The notes beneath the pieces were generated by a model. The model saw only the letters and a list, made by a program, of their open reading frames with translations, had not been told where the DNA came from and searched no databases. Shown here piece by piece: positions 1 through 8,094 of a stretch of 35,927 nt of DNA. The position numbers and the translations under genes were made by a program. Positions within the stretch are counted from its first letter, which is position 1. Every line of letters starts with the position of its first letter. Source of the stretch: Spirosoma fluviale (lineage in GTDB: Bacteria > Bacteroidota > Bacteroidia > Cytophagales > Cyclobacteriaceae); assembly GCA_945897085.1 (NCBI GenBank), contig CAMDEU010000013.1, forward strand, positions 1-35,927. Reading direction: 5' to 3'.

Positions 1-32
1 CTGATACATTTCGTAAAATGGGTTCTAAGTAT

Positions 33-119
33 CGGGGACAGGAGGTAAATCTGTACGCCAAAAATGCTTTGTCCGAAAGCGCTTGTTTCCGCCCCAGCGG
101 AAATCGGATAGCATACTAT
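33..119 (-). repeat. Degenerate tRNA-fMet-like fragment (R0) with nested palindrome
   Basis: Positions 33-52 resemble the T-arm and acceptor region of the broken tRNA copy at 488-512, with several differences. Next comes an imperfect nested palindrome at 71-109: outer arms TCCGA and TCGGA enclose an inner TTTCCGC/GCGGAAA hairpin. The 11-mer TCCGAAAGCGC at 71-81 recurs at 860-870 inside another broken tRNA copy, which ties this stretch to the array upstream of era. It is the most diverged member, so its tRNA origin is an inference. Confidence 0.4.
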
Positions 120-371
120 TTATATCTCCTTAAGAATATTTTTCCGAATAAACTCCCTCCCCACCCCTGATTTCAACTCTTTTTCCCGCTCCATAGCAGC
201 TCTTTTGGTTGAATATTCTTCACTGTAGATGAGCTCCCAAGGGCGATAGCGCTTGGTCCAATTGGAAGTTCCCAATTCATTGTGAGAAAGTAATCTTGAA
301 GGAAGATCGGAAGTGTAGCCCACATAGCATGTATCAAATGCTCGGCTGTACAAAACGTAAACAGTGTACAT
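120..371 (-). CDS. Small GIY-YIG nuclease-superfamily protein
   Basis: An 83-residue single-domain protein. The GIY half is visible as TVYVLYS near residues 3-9 and the YIG half as CYVGYT near residues 16-21. The conserved Arg follows in LPSRL, and the Glu in AMEREKELKS near the C-terminus. An upstream in-frame extension to 548 would run through repeat sequence and the tRNA terminator copy, so I start at the Met at 371, where family similarity begins. The family includes UvrC-type and homing-type endonuclease domains, but free-standing proteins like this mostly have unknown substrates. It lies on the same strand as the tRNA-fMet gene, downstream of two tRNA terminators and between two tRNA-derived fragments. 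No promoter was recognised. Confidence 0.8.
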   Translation of the reverse strand: MYTVYVLYSRAFDTCYVGYTSDLPSRLLSHNELGTSNWTKRYRPWELIYSEEYSTKRAAMEREKELKSGVGREFIRKNILKEI

Positions 372-454
372 GGTTAAAAAAATTAAATGAAAAAGTGAGT
401 TTGGGGAGGATGATTGGCAATCCTGTGGCCCCAAAGCCAGTATACGTCCTAAAC

Positions 455-477
455 AAAAAAAGGATGCCGAAGCATCC
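455..477 (-). terminator. Rho-independent terminator, second copy
   Basis: Read on the minus strand, a GGATGC stem with a TTCG loop and GCATCC is followed by seven T. It is an exact copy of the terminator at 560-582, carried in a 46-bp direct repeat (455-500 and 560-605) that also includes the last bases of the tRNA. Confidence 0.8.
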
Positions 478-487
478 CTTTCCAATG

Positions 488-537
488 TAGCGGGAACAGG
501 AGGCAAACCTGTGTCCGCCGAGGCGGATATGAGCCCA
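488..537 (-). pseudogene. Truncated tRNA-fMet copy R1 (anticodon to 3' end)
   Basis: The minus strand keeps GGGCTCATA (anticodon CAT), then the palindromic TCCGCCTCGGCGGA at 514-527 in place of the 3' anticodon stem and variable loop, then a T-arm and 3' acceptor strand matching the intact gene at 593-665. The D-arm and 5' acceptor strand are missing; AT-rich sequence stands there instead. It is followed by its own copy of the tRNA terminator. It cannot fold as a tRNA. Confidence 0.75.
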
Positions 538-559
538 GAAAACTTCAATTAGATTAAAT

Positions 560-582
560 AAAAAAAGGATGCCGAAGCATCC
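560..582 (-). terminator. Rho-independent terminator of tRNA-fMet
   Basis: On the minus strand, ten bases past the tRNA 3' end, GGATGC-TTCG-GCATCC forms a perfect six-pair stem with a stable tetraloop, followed by seven T (A run at 560-566 on the plus strand). Confidence 0.85.
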
Positions 583-592
583 CTTTCCAATG

Positions 593-665
<73 letters not shown>

Positions 666-699
666 ATATGTCTTTTAATCTTTTTATCTCAATCAACGC

Positions 700-764
700 T
701 TCGAACCTGTGTCCGCCGCGGCGGATATGAGCCCAGCAAATCTAATCAACTGCTCCATCCCGCG
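700..764 (-). pseudogene. Broken tRNA-fMet copy R2
   Basis: The minus strand reads CGCGGGATGGAGCAGTTG from 764, as in the intact gene. The rest of the D-arm is replaced by AT-rich sequence. GGGCTCATA then runs directly into the palindrome TCCGCCGCGGCGGA (712-725) and resumes at CACAGGTTCGA. The 3' anticodon stem and the 3' acceptor strand are absent, so no tRNA can form. Confidence 0.75.
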
Positions 765-785
765 ATATATCTTATAAGGCCTGAC

Positions 786-812
786 GATCCGCCGCGGCGG
801 ATCCATCCCGCG
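786..812 (-). pseudogene. Minimal tRNA-fMet 5' fragment R3 with 18-bp palindrome
   Basis: Only CGCGGGATGG of the tRNA 5' end remains (812 downward on the minus strand). It abuts the perfect palindrome GATCCGCCGCGGCGGATC at 786-803. Confidence 0.6.
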
Positions 813-849
813 ATATGTCTTTTACTCTTTTTTATCTCAATCAACGCCT

Positions 850-930
850 AGAACCTGTGTCCGAAAGCGCATGTCCGCCGTGGCGGAGCGGATATGAGCC
901 AGTCAATCTTTTCAACTGCTCCATCCCGCG
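850..930 (-). pseudogene. Broken tRNA-fMet copy R4 with nested palindrome
   Basis: It has the same architecture as the copy at 700-764: 5' end at 930, GGCTCATA, palindrome, then CACAGGTTC. Here the palindrome is itself interrupted. TCCGCCGTGGCGGA (874-887) sits inside a larger TCCG...CGGA unit that begins TCCGAAAGCGC at 860, so one palindrome appears to have landed in or grown from another. Confidence 0.7.
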
Positions 931-953
931 ATATGTCTTTAATAAAGCCTGAC

Positions 954-980
954 GATCCGCGGCGGCGGATCCATCCCGCG
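954..980 (-). pseudogene. Minimal tRNA-fMet 5' fragment R5
   Basis: The minus strand from 980 reads CGCGGGATGG, then an imperfect palindrome GATCCGCCGCCGCGGATC (954-971), then CGTCAGGC. It lies about five bases from the expected transcription start of the promoter at 992-1021, where the first tRNA of an ancestral array would have stood. Confidence 0.6.
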
Positions 981-991
981 ATATAGAGATG

Positions 992-1021
992 CAAAGGTAA
1001 GGACAAACTCTCAAAAATCAA
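992..1021 (-). promoter_or_regulatory. Bacteroidota-type promoter for the tRNA-fMet array
   Basis: On the minus strand, TTG (1019-1021), a 19-base gap, then TACCTTTG (992-999) fit the Bacteroidota consensus TTG-N19-TAnnTTTG. Transcription would start near 985 and run through the broken copies to the intact tRNA and its terminator at 560. Confidence 0.7.
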
Positions 1022-1045
1022 GTACCTTTGCAAAAAATATCAGAA

Positions 1046-1939
1046 ATGATCTCCCCCTCCCACAAAGCAGGATTTGTCAACATCTTAGGAAAACCCAACG
1101 TAGGAAAATCTACCTTGATGAACATCCTAGTAGGGGAGCGGCTCTCAATCGTTTCCTCCAAAGCCCAAACTACCCGCCATCGCATCCTTGGTCTAATCAA
1201 CACCGACGAGTACCAAATTGTCTTTTCTGACACTCCCGGCATGCTAAAGCCAAAGTACGAACTTCACAAAAGCATGATGACTTTTGTGAAGCTCTCCTTA
1301 GAAGATGCCGATGTCATTGTATTTGTGACCGACTTGTATGAAACAGACGAGGAAATCGAAGAGGTCATCACCAAAATGAATGCCTCAGGCGTACCCATCT
1401 TATTGGTCATCAATAAAATAGATTTGGCCAAAGAAGGGCAGCTGGAGGAAGTTACCCAGTACTGGACATCTCGAATCCAAGCAGCAACAGTCATTCCTAT
1501 TGCTGCACTTGAAAGGTTTAATACCGAACGGATCCTTCAGGAAATTGTAGAGCGCCTGCCAGTTCACCCTCCTTTTTATGACAAAGAGGAACTAACAGAC
1601 CGGCCAGAGCGGTTCTTTGCATCTGAGATCATCCGAGAAAAGATCTTTACCAACTACAAAAAAGAAATTCCCTACAGCACCGAAGTAGGAATTGAGGATT
1701 TTCACGAAGAAGAAAAGCTCATCCGAATCAGAGCTACCATATTTGTGGAGCGCGACAGCCAAAAAGGGATTGTCATCGGTGACAAAGGAAAAATGCTTAA
1801 AAAAGTGGGCACCGAAGCACGCTTGGACCTTGAGAAATTTTTCGGAAAAAAAATCTTCCTCGAAACCTTCGTAAAGGTGGAACAGGACTGGAGAAAAAAT
1901 AAACTAGTACTAAAAAAATTTGGGTACGATCCCTCTTAA
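1046..1939 (+). CDS. era: GTPase Era
   Basis: Ribosome-assembly GTPase that binds the 3' end of 16S rRNA. In a 297-residue protein, G1 is GKPNVGKS (about residues 15-22), G3 is DTPG (62-65) and G4 is NKID (123-126). A C-terminal KH domain follows, with VIGDKGKMLKKVG. The ATG at 1046 gives the usual Era start, a few residues before GFVNILGKPN. A TTG at 1028 would add six residues, but it overlaps a TACCTTTG promoter-like box at 1023-1030, so I prefer the ATG. der follows after two bases on the same strand, so the two GTPase genes are probably co-transcribed. Confidence 0.96.
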   Translation: MISPSHKAGFVNILGKPNVGKSTLMNILVGERLSIVSSKAQTTRHRILGLINTDEYQIVFSDTPGMLKPKYELHKSMMTFVKLSLEDADVIVFVTDLYETDEEIEEVITKMNASGVPILLVINKIDLAKEGQLEEVTQYWTSRIQAATVIPIAALERFNTERILQEIVERLPVHPPFYDKEELTDRPERFFASEIIREKIFTNYKKEIPYSTEVGIEDFHEEEKLIRIRATIFVERDSQKGIVIGDKGKMLKKVGTEARLDLEKFFGKKIFLETFVKVEQDWRKNKLVLKKFGYDPS

Positions 1940-1941
1940 TC

Positions 1942-3255
1942 ATGGCAAATATTGTAGCAATTGTAGGCAGACCCAATGTGGGCAAATCCACCCTTTTCAA
2001 CCGCCTGGTGGAAGAGCGAAAGGCCATCGAAGACAACATGAGCGGTGTCACCAGAGACCGGCACTATGGCCATGCCCAATGGTGTGGCAAATTCTTTTCT
2101 GTAATCGATACAGGAGGGTATGTTACAGGATCTGAAGACTTATACGAAGCAGAAATTCGAAAGCAAGTAAAACTTGCCATTGAAGAAGCAGATGTTATTC
2201 TTTTCATTGTGGATTGCCACGACGGCATGACAGAATTAGATGAGGAATTTGCAAATGAACTTCGAGGCAATAAAAAACCACTCTTTGTAGTCGCAAACAA
2301 GGCTGACAACCAGGAAAAATCATTTATGTCCCATGAGTTTTACTCCCTAGGATTGACCGATCTAGAGATTTTTCCGATTGCAGCAGCTAGTGGAAGTGGT
2401 ACTGGAGAACTATTGGATGCTATTATTACCCATTTTGAGGAAGACGGAATAGAAGACCCAGATGCTGGCATCCCTAAAATATCGATTCTAGGAAGACCTA
2501 ATGCAGGTAAATCTTCTTTCCTCAATGCCCTAATTGGTCAAGAACGCTCCATTGTGACCGATGAAGCAGGCACCACTCGCGATGCAATCCACACCCGTTA
2601 TAAATTTTTTGGACAAGACTTTATCATCACCGATACTGCCGGCATCCGAAAAAAGGCAAAAGTAAAAGAAGACATCGAATTTTATTCAGTCATGCGTTCC
2701 TTAAGGACCTTGGAAGAATCCGACGTAGTCATCGTCATGCTAGATGCCACTCGCGGCCTGGAAGCCCAAGATGTCAACCTGATTTCCTTAGCAATTAAGA
2801 ACAATAAGGGGGTACTCATCATGGTCAACAAGTGGGACTTGATCGAAAAAGATCATAAAACCATGAATAAAATTAAAGACGATATGATCGATCGTCTTGG
2901 TGAACACAAATGGATCCCCATTATTTTTACTTCCGTCACCGAAAAACAACGAATTTTTCAAGCAATTGAACTCGCTGTAAAGGTGTATGAAAATAAAACT
3001 AGGCGAGTGACCACCTCCAAATTGAACGATATTCTTCTTCAAGACATCGAAAAATATCCGCCGCCAGCATGGAAAGGAAAATACATCAAAATAAAATACG
3101 TCACCCAGCTTCCCACCAAAAACCCCGTTTTTGCATTTTTTTGCAACCTTCCACAATACATTAAGGAACCCTATACCCGTTATCTGGAGAATAGATTGCG
3201 TGAAAATTTTGATTTCGAAGGTGTACCCATCAAAATCGTTTACAAAAACAAATAA
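1942..3255 (+). CDS. der: Ribosome biogenesis GTPase Der (EngA)
   Basis: A double-GTPase that acts in 50S subunit assembly. Two G domains are plain: GRPNVGKS at residues 9-16 with NKAD at 119-122, and GRPNAGKS at 184-191 followed by DTAG and NKWD. A C-terminal KH-like domain ends with GVPIKIVYKNK. Its 437 residues are normal for the family. The start lies two bases after the era stop, so translation is probably coupled. No clear terminator follows; the next gene has its own promoter. Confidence 0.97.
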   Translation: MANIVAIVGRPNVGKSTLFNRLVEERKAIEDNMSGVTRDRHYGHAQWCGKFFSVIDTGGYVTGSEDLYEAEIRKQVKLAIEEADVILFIVDCHDGMTELDEEFANELRGNKKPLFVVANKADNQEKSFMSHEFYSLGLTDLEIFPIAAASGSGTGELLDAIITHFEEDGIEDPDAGIPKISILGRPNAGKSSFLNALIGQERSIVTDEAGTTRDAIHTRYKFFGQDFIITDTAGIRKKAKVKEDIEFYSVMRSLRTLEESDVVIVMLDATRGLEAQDVNLISLAIKNNKGVLIMVNKWDLIEKDHKTMNKIKDDMIDRLGEHKWIPIIFTSVTEKQRIFQAIELAVKVYENKTRRVTTSKLNDILLQDIEKYPPPAWKGKYIKIKYVTQLPTKNPVFAFFCNLPQYIKEPYTRYLENRLRENFDFEGVPIKIVYKNK

Positions 3256-3274
3256 AAAAAATATTGTCTACCAC

Positions 3275-3306
3275 TTGCACAATTAAAATTAATACTAGTA
3301 CATTTG
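3275..3306 (+). promoter_or_regulatory. Promoter of the Ala-rich lipoprotein gene
   Basis: TTG at 3275-3277, a 21-base spacer and TACATTTG at 3299-3306 match the Bacteroidota consensus. A start near 3313 would leave a leader of about 20 bases before the ATG at 3333. Confidence 0.7.
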
Positions 3307-3332
3307 TATTGTAATTAAGAAAACCATAACAA

Positions 3333-3560
3333 ATGAAAAAGGTATTTGCAATTTTCGCAATCGCTGGTTTGATCGCTACTGCTTCTTGCGGTGGTAAGTC
3401 AACTGAAGAGCAAGCTGCTGCTGATTCTATCGCTGCTGCTGTTGCTGCTGATTCTATCGCTGCTGTTGAGGCTGCTGCTGCTCAGGCTGCTGCTGACTCC
3501 GCTGCTGCTGCTGCTGCGCAAGCTGCTGCAGATTCTGCTGCTGCTGCTCCAGTTAAGTAA
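3333..3560 (+). CDS. Small Ala-rich lipoprotein
   Basis: A 75-residue protein of unknown function. A signal peptide ends in a lipobox (ATASC, Cys19), so it should be lipidated. The mature 57 residues contain 30 alanines, with four repeated ADS blocks separated by Ala runs and single Gln or Glu, ending PVK. Such a composition favours a continuous helix. Ala codons are mostly GCT, giving a low-complexity GCT track. Consensus promoter and strong terminator make it a one-gene transcription unit, and the uniform codon choice suggests high expression. A structural role like that of small abundant outer-membrane lipoproteins is possible but unproven. Confidence 0.8.
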   Translation: MKKVFAIFAIAGLIATASCGGKSTEEQAAADSIAAAVAADSIAAVEAAAAQAAADSAAAAAAQAAADSAAAAPVK

Positions 3561-3583
3561 TCACACCACGCGTGAAAAAATTA

Positions 3584-3613
3584 AGAGTTCCGATGGATCG
3601 GAACTCTTTTTTT
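3584..3613 (+). terminator. Rho-independent terminator of the Ala-rich lipoprotein gene
   Basis: AGAGTTCCGAT and ATCGGAACTCT form an 11-bp perfect inverted repeat around GG, followed by a run of eight T. Confidence 0.9.
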
Positions 3614-3623
3614 GTGCCCTAAA

Positions 3624-4250
3624 ATGTCTGCCCCTTCCACTGAGCTCCTTCGCCTATTTCAAAGGCATCTTCCCGAAAGCGCAGTTCCCTATTGCATTCA
3701 ACTTTGGGAACAAAGCCCTTTCCATTTTTTTGTTAAAAAGCCTAGAAGTACCAAACTAGGAGATTTTCGGTTCCGCAGAGACCAATCCATTCAAACCATC
3801 ACCCTCAACTTAGACCTCAATCCCTACCAGTTTCTACTTACATTAATTCATGAGATCGCCCACCTTCGGACATTTGCTCAACATGGCACTGCCCATGCTC
3901 CCCATGGACATGAATGGAAAGCTAAGTTTAAGCAGCTCCTAGATCCCTTACTTAATGAATCTACCTTCCCTCGAGATATCCTAGTGCCCTTAAAATTGCA
4001 CATGCGAAATCCTTCCGCTAGCTCCGCTCGAGATCTCTTCCTCATGAAAGAGATGAGCAAATACGATGTGGCGACCCTACAAAGGACTACTTTTTTTCTG
4101 GCTGACTTAGCCCCTCAAACTCATTTTGAACTGGCAGGCAGAAAATTTAAAAAAGGCGAAACTAGGCGGACAAGAATCCTATGTGAGGAATTGAGCACTG
4201 GAAAAAAATTTTTAGTGTCCCGACTTGCGAGGGTCACAAAACTAGATTAA
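3624..4250 (+). CDS. SprT-like zinc metalloprotease-family protein
   Basis: A 208-residue protein with the zinc-binding HEIAH at about residues 76-80 and a downstream HGHEWKAKF at about 94-102 that supplies a third ligand, as in SprT/Spartan-type domains. Its bacterial substrate is unknown; eukaryotic relatives act on DNA-protein crosslinks. No C-terminal zinc ribbon cysteines are seen. I chose the ATG at 3624; a TTG four codons upstream lies in the T run of the preceding terminator. The stop overlaps that of convergent scpB by a few bases. Confidence 0.8.
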   Translation: MSAPSTELLRLFQRHLPESAVPYCIQLWEQSPFHFFVKKPRSTKLGDFRFRRDQSIQTITLNLDLNPYQFLLTLIHEIAHLRTFAQHGTAHAPHGHEWKAKFKQLLDPLLNESTFPRDILVPLKLHMRNPSASSARDLFLMKEMSKYDVATLQRTTFFLADLAPQTHFELAGRKFKKGETRRTRILCEELSTGKKFLVSRLARVTKLD

Positions 4251-4807
4251 CCCTTTTCCTCACCAATCTGATGCTCCGGTTGAGAAAAATCCTTGGGCTG
4301 AGGTAAATCTTGAAGGGAATTGATCCCAAAATAATCCATGAATTTTTGAGAGGTCCCATAGATTAAAGGCCTTCCCACTCCCTCCGACTTCCCTTTAATC
4401 ACGATCAACTCTTTTTCCAATAATTTTTGGAGTGAATAATCACAAGAGACCCCTCGAATCTGCTCCACTTCCCCTTTGGTGAGTGGTTGCTTGTAAGCAA
4501 TGATGGATAAGGTCTCCAATTGAGCCGTGGAAAGCCTTTTTTGAGAATGTTGACGAAGTAAAATACTGATGCTTGGCTGGTAGGCAGGCTTGGTCAAAAA
4601 TTGATACCCTCCCCCCAACTTCTCCAACGCAAAAGAAAATTCTTCTTCCTCGTATTTTTTACATAAGGCCTCCAAGGCTGTCTCCACATCTTTTGCAGGA
4701 ACAGCCGTACCAAACATCTCACTCAAACAAGAAACCATCTCCTCCACCCCAAGCGGTTCAGGGGCACAAAAAATCAAAGCCTCAATATGGCGATGTAAGA
4801 AATCCAC
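4247..4807 (-). CDS. scpB: Segregation and condensation protein B (ScpB)
   Basis: A winged-helix subunit of the SMC-ScpAB chromosome condensation complex. The 186 residues hold two winged-helix domains; the second contains the family signature ETLSIIAYKQPLTKGEVEQI, followed by IRGV and later a GRPLIYGTS block. A charged, flexible tail ends the protein. It begins two bases after the stop of the DksA-like gene on the same strand, forming a two-gene unit. scpA is not in the window. Confidence 0.94.
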   Translation of the reverse strand: MDFLHRHIEALIFCAPEPLGVEEMVSCLSEMFGTAVPAKDVETALEALCKKYEEEEFSFALEKLGGGYQFLTKPAYQPSISILLRQHSQKRLSTAQLETLSIIAYKQPLTKGEVEQIRGVSCDYSLQKLLEKELIVIKGKSEGVGRPLIYGTSQKFMDYFGINSLQDLPQPKDFSQPEHQIGEEKG

Positions 4808-4809
4808 GC

Positions 4810-5193
4810 TTACTTCTTGGCCAACTTGGCTTCAATAGAATGCATGGTGTGAGGCACAGCTTTCAGCCTTTCTTTGGAAATCAACTTTCCCGAATCTACA
4901 CAAACACCATACGTTCCATTCTTGATCCGGATTAAAGCATTTTCCAAATTGATCGTAAACTTTTGCTGTCTTGCCGCCAATTGATTCATGCTTTCTCGCT
5001 CCAAGGTATCCGCCCCATCTTCCAGAAGTTTGGACGTTGAAGAGGTATGATCGGTGCCGCTATCGTTCTTTTTACTCAAAGTCTCTTTCAAAGATTGAAG
5101 TTCTTCCTTTGCCAAGGCCAATTTGTGAAGAATGATCTCTTCGAATTCCTTGAGCTCATCCTTAGAATAAGCGGTTTTTTCTTCCTTACTCAT
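4810..5193 (-). CDS. TraR/DksA-family protein lacking the four-Cys zinc finger
   Basis: A 127-residue DksA-like protein that may act in the RNA polymerase secondary channel, by analogy with DksA. A long charged coiled coil covers roughly residues 10-95. The C-terminal globule reads YGVCVDSGKLISKERLKAVP, then HTMHSIEAK. It keeps the fold signature, but only one of the four zinc-binding Cys remains. As I recall, Bacteroidota homologues commonly show this loss, so it is not a decay mark by itself. It is the first gene of a unit with scpB. I found no good promoter box in the 157-bp upstream spacer (5194-5350). Confidence 0.85.
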   Translation of the reverse strand: MSKEEKTAYSKDELKEFEEIILHKLALAKEELQSLKETLSKKNDSGTDHTSSTSKLLEDGADTLERESMNQLAARQQKFTINLENALIRIKNGTYGVCVDSGKLISKERLKAVPHTMHSIEAKLAKK

Positions 5194-5350
5194 ACATTAC
5201 GTGATTTAAGGTTCACTATTGAGATTGCCTTGAAAAATAATCCCCTAAAATACAGTAGTCTTTGAGAAAACCAAAACAAAGGGAGGATTATCAATAGATT
5301 ACCAAACCATTGAAATTCTCATGAATAGAGAGAAGTCTTGATTAATTACA

Positions 5351-7873
5351 CTACAAAGGGGAAGCCACCACAAGCGCCTTCTTCACGACCTTGACCCTGC
5401 CAGTCAAATCAAACAGTTGCGCAACAAAAATGTAATATCCTGGCAGCACCCTGCTCCCGGTGGCATCTGTTCCTGACCAAGAAATAATCCCTGACGTTCC
5501 CAAAATCTGATTCTGTCCAAGGATCCTAACTTCACGGCCTGCAGCTGAGTAAATTGTAAAACTACCCACCCAACCATTTTGCTCCAAGGAATAGGTGATA
5601 CTTACTTGGCTAGGCCCACTACTTCCCCCTGGATCAAACACCAAAGGAAAGAGGGTAATAAGCTCGGTCCCGAGGGCTACAGACAGTGCTGTGGAATTTT
5701 TCCTTCCCGGTGTAGCATAATCCTGGCTGCTGGAGGCAGATTGCCAAGTAGAAGGGATATAGGCCGGAAAAACAGGAGATACCCGCTCCAATGAAACTCC
5801 CTTGGTCGTGCGTAGCAAAGGGTGGTGCCATTCTGCTCGGTAAGGAAGTGAATCTACCACCTGCCGCTCAGGAGAAAGGAGCACCACAACCCCAGCCCCT
5901 ATCGGCATGCTAGGTAAGCTGGCCATTTGAAGAAAATTGCCTGCAGCAGACTGAGGATAGGATAAACGGAGTCGCTCCGGATCGACAGTTAAGGACAAAT
6001 AAGCCTGAGGAGCTAACTTATCTCCCTCCTTTCCAATGACTCGAAGCTGCTGGAGATCCCCAGCATCATTGAAACTGGCAAGAGCCCAATTTTCTAAGCT
6101 TAGGTATTTCGCAGTGGTATTGTGGATTTCTATAAACTTTGGGTCGCCTGACCTGGGATCCACTAGCAGTTCATTCAGAATTAACTCCCCCTTAGCAGCA
6201 GGCTCTGCAAGAACCACCTCCAACTCAAATCCTGCCGGCTCCCCCACACAACGGTTCAGCGGAGAGGCCCTCAAAGTGTAGCCCGTAATACTCCTTGCTG
6301 GGCTAGCCAAAACAATTCCAATCCTTCGTCCCGAAGAAAAAACTCGAGCAGAATCTATCCTCAAAGAAGGAGTGATCGAAAAAGGAATTAGGCTAGTCAA
6401 GGGTACAATAGGTTGATTTAACACCACTTCCAGCAGGGTAGCATTTCTAAAAAATGAAGCGGCCACCTGTAAATTCCCCAGATCCTGGATTGGGGAGAAC
6501 TGCGAATTTTGCCTGCCTGGGGTTCCCCGTTTAGGGTCCTTGGAAGGAAGCAAGAATTCAGAGGCCTCGCATCGGAAAAAAGGATCGGGCAACTCCAAGC
6601 TATAGCCGCCCTCTGCAAATTCACTCCCTCCCCAAGAACTGCTCTGGTATTCCAACCGATCTATTTCCAAACCTGCTGCAGTTCTCAAGCGAAGGACTGA
6701 TCCAGAATTAGGCAGACTAGGAAAAGTAGGAAGCGGCAATACCGGACCAAATTCCGCAAGAAGAGGGGCTTGGCTAGCCGCACAAATAAGTACAAACTCC
6801 CCGGGTGAAATCCAAAACTCTGGCAGCAAAGTGGCAGTGCTGCTTGCCAAAAAAACTAGCCCCGACAAGCGCAACTCTTTATTGGTAGGATTCATCAACT
6901 CTACATATTCCACAAAGGGTAGGTCTTGATCCACTCGTGGAGACGGCATCAATTCATTGATCACCAATGATTTTGATCGGAACGAGCTGGGGTCTGTATA
7001 CCTGAACCGAAGTAGCGTATCCGCAAGAAAATTTCCATTGATATCGGGCAGCTGCTGCAGAAAAAGAGCATAGTCCTTCTCTTCTTCTAAGTCCACATCC
7101 GATCGTAAAATGACAACAGAATCTAGGAGCAACCGAGCCTCAACAGGATTGCTTCCATCAAGCTGATAGGCCAAGTTGAGCTGCGCAAAAACGGGGTCCA
7201 TCCGCTCTGAAAATGCCACTAACACCTCTCGCTTGCCATATCCTTTCACAATGGACACCTTGGGCACCTCCTCGTCTACCACCAAGTCTTCCAAACTAAA
7301 GTCATCCATGACCCAGCGTGCCGCACTCCCAGTACCAGACCCAACTCCTATTTCTAGCTGTAAATACACCTCCTCCAAGCCCGCGAGTGCTGCAGGCAAC
7401 TCAAGCTCAAACCTGCTAAAATTCAGGTTGGTATTTGGAAACTGGGCGGAATGACCTAGCAACATTCGCTCCTGATAATTCCCCTCCAGGCTCGTAGACC
7501 AAGAAATATATACCAAGGCAGGGCGAGTCCCTGTACCATTTTTTAGGGTTTTGGCCCAAAAAATAACTCGTGGGTTGCCCATTCCTTTGGGAGATAGTCG
7601 AACCCATACCTTTCCGGTGAAGGAGCTGATGGGCTGTACCGCCAAGGCAACCGATCCATTGATTCCTCCCGTGGCAAGGCGAAAAACCCGAGAAGAGGTA
7701 GCCCTTAGTTCGTTGGCATACCAGCCCGGGAGAAAGGGCTGTGGGTAGGACTGAACCGTAAATGGGGATTGAAATCCCTGCGTTTGAGGTTGAGAAAAGG
7801 CCGGAAAAGCAAGGGCTGTCAAGCTAGACAAGAGCAGAATTGCTACTCTACCAAAAAATAGTAACATGGTCAT
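5351..7873 (-). CDS. Secreted lamin-tail-domain protein, probably cell-surface
   Basis: An 840-residue exported protein. A signal peptide spans about residues 1-28 (LLLSSLTALAFPAFS, cleavage before QPQ). An N-terminal beta-rich region with WVMDDFSLED follows (to about 200), then an Ig-like segment (about 203-295). Two lamin-tail domains start at VINELMPSP (about 303-455) and ILNELLVDP (about 563-728), each ending in a TPGRKNS-like motif. A C-terminal FlgD/CHU-type Ig repeat (about 755-838) contains FTIYSAAGREV and LPGYYIFVAQLFD. This layout is common in Cytophagales surface proteins, and the end may serve type IX secretion, though I cannot confirm a sorting signal. A second ATG lies two codons inside the first. 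Function unknown. Confidence 0.85.
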   Translation of the reverse strand: MTMLLFFGRVAILLLSSLTALAFPAFSQPQTQGFQSPFTVQSYPQPFLPGWYANELRATSSRVFRLATGGINGSVALAVQPISSFTGKVWVRLSPKGMGNPRVIFWAKTLKNGTGTRPALVYISWSTSLEGNYQERMLLGHSAQFPNTNLNFSRFELELPAALAGLEEVYLQLEIGVGSGTGSAARWVMDDFSLEDLVVDEEVPKVSIVKGYGKREVLVAFSERMDPVFAQLNLAYQLDGSNPVEARLLLDSVVILRSDVDLEEEKDYALFLQQLPDINGNFLADTLLRFRYTDPSSFRSKSLVINELMPSPRVDQDLPFVEYVELMNPTNKELRLSGLVFLASSTATLLPEFWISPGEFVLICAASQAPLLAEFGPVLPLPTFPSLPNSGSVLRLRTAAGLEIDRLEYQSSSWGGSEFAEGGYSLELPDPFFRCEASEFLLPSKDPKRGTPGRQNSQFSPIQDLGNLQVAASFFRNATLLEVVLNQPIVPLTSLIPFSITPSLRIDSARVFSSGRRIGIVLASPARSITGYTLRASPLNRCVGEPAGFELEVVLAEPAAKGELILNELLVDPRSGDPKFIEIHNTTAKYLSLENWALASFNDAGDLQQLRVIGKEGDKLAPQAYLSLTVDPERLRLSYPQSAAGNFLQMASLPSMPIGAGVVVLLSPERQVVDSLPYRAEWHHPLLRTTKGVSLERVSPVFPAYIPSTWQSASSSQDYATPGRKNSTALSVALGTELITLFPLVFDPGGSSGPSQVSITYSLEQNGWVGSFTIYSAAGREVRILGQNQILGTSGIISWSGTDATGSRVLPGYYIFVAQLFDLTGRVKVVKKALVVASPL

Positions 7874-8057
7874 ATAGTTTAAAAAGTAGGTGAATATAAT
7901 TTAGGATTATCCACAATCCTATCAGTCGTTCCAAATAACTAGTAAACACTGCGGATAATCGTAGACAGTTGACCGTACACGGACCACAGCAGGCTAAATT
8001 GAACCTACGCTTTAGAAATTTGTTTTAAATGAACTGTATTATTGCGTTAAGCCTCCG

Positions 8058-8065
8058 TACTTTTG
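8058..8065 (+). promoter_or_regulatory. Promoter -7 box of asd
   Basis: TACTTTTG fits TAnnTTTG. Transcription would begin near 8072, downstream of the alternative ATG at 8029, which supports the asd start at 8095. No TTG is found at the usual distance upstream, so the -33 element is weak or absent. Confidence 0.5.
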
Positions 8066-8094
8066 ATAACTCAACACCAAGCCCCTCCAAACCT

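Noticed and set aside
1023-1030. TACCTTTG as a firm era promoter
   Set aside because: No TTG at the proper distance upstream on the plus strand; the near mirror-image box on the minus strand has a full match, so only that one is listed.
3391-3759. Leu-rich open frame over the Ala-rich lipoprotein
   Set aside because: It is the shifted reading of the GCT repeat, runs through a strong terminator and into the SprT-like gene, and has no family resemblance.
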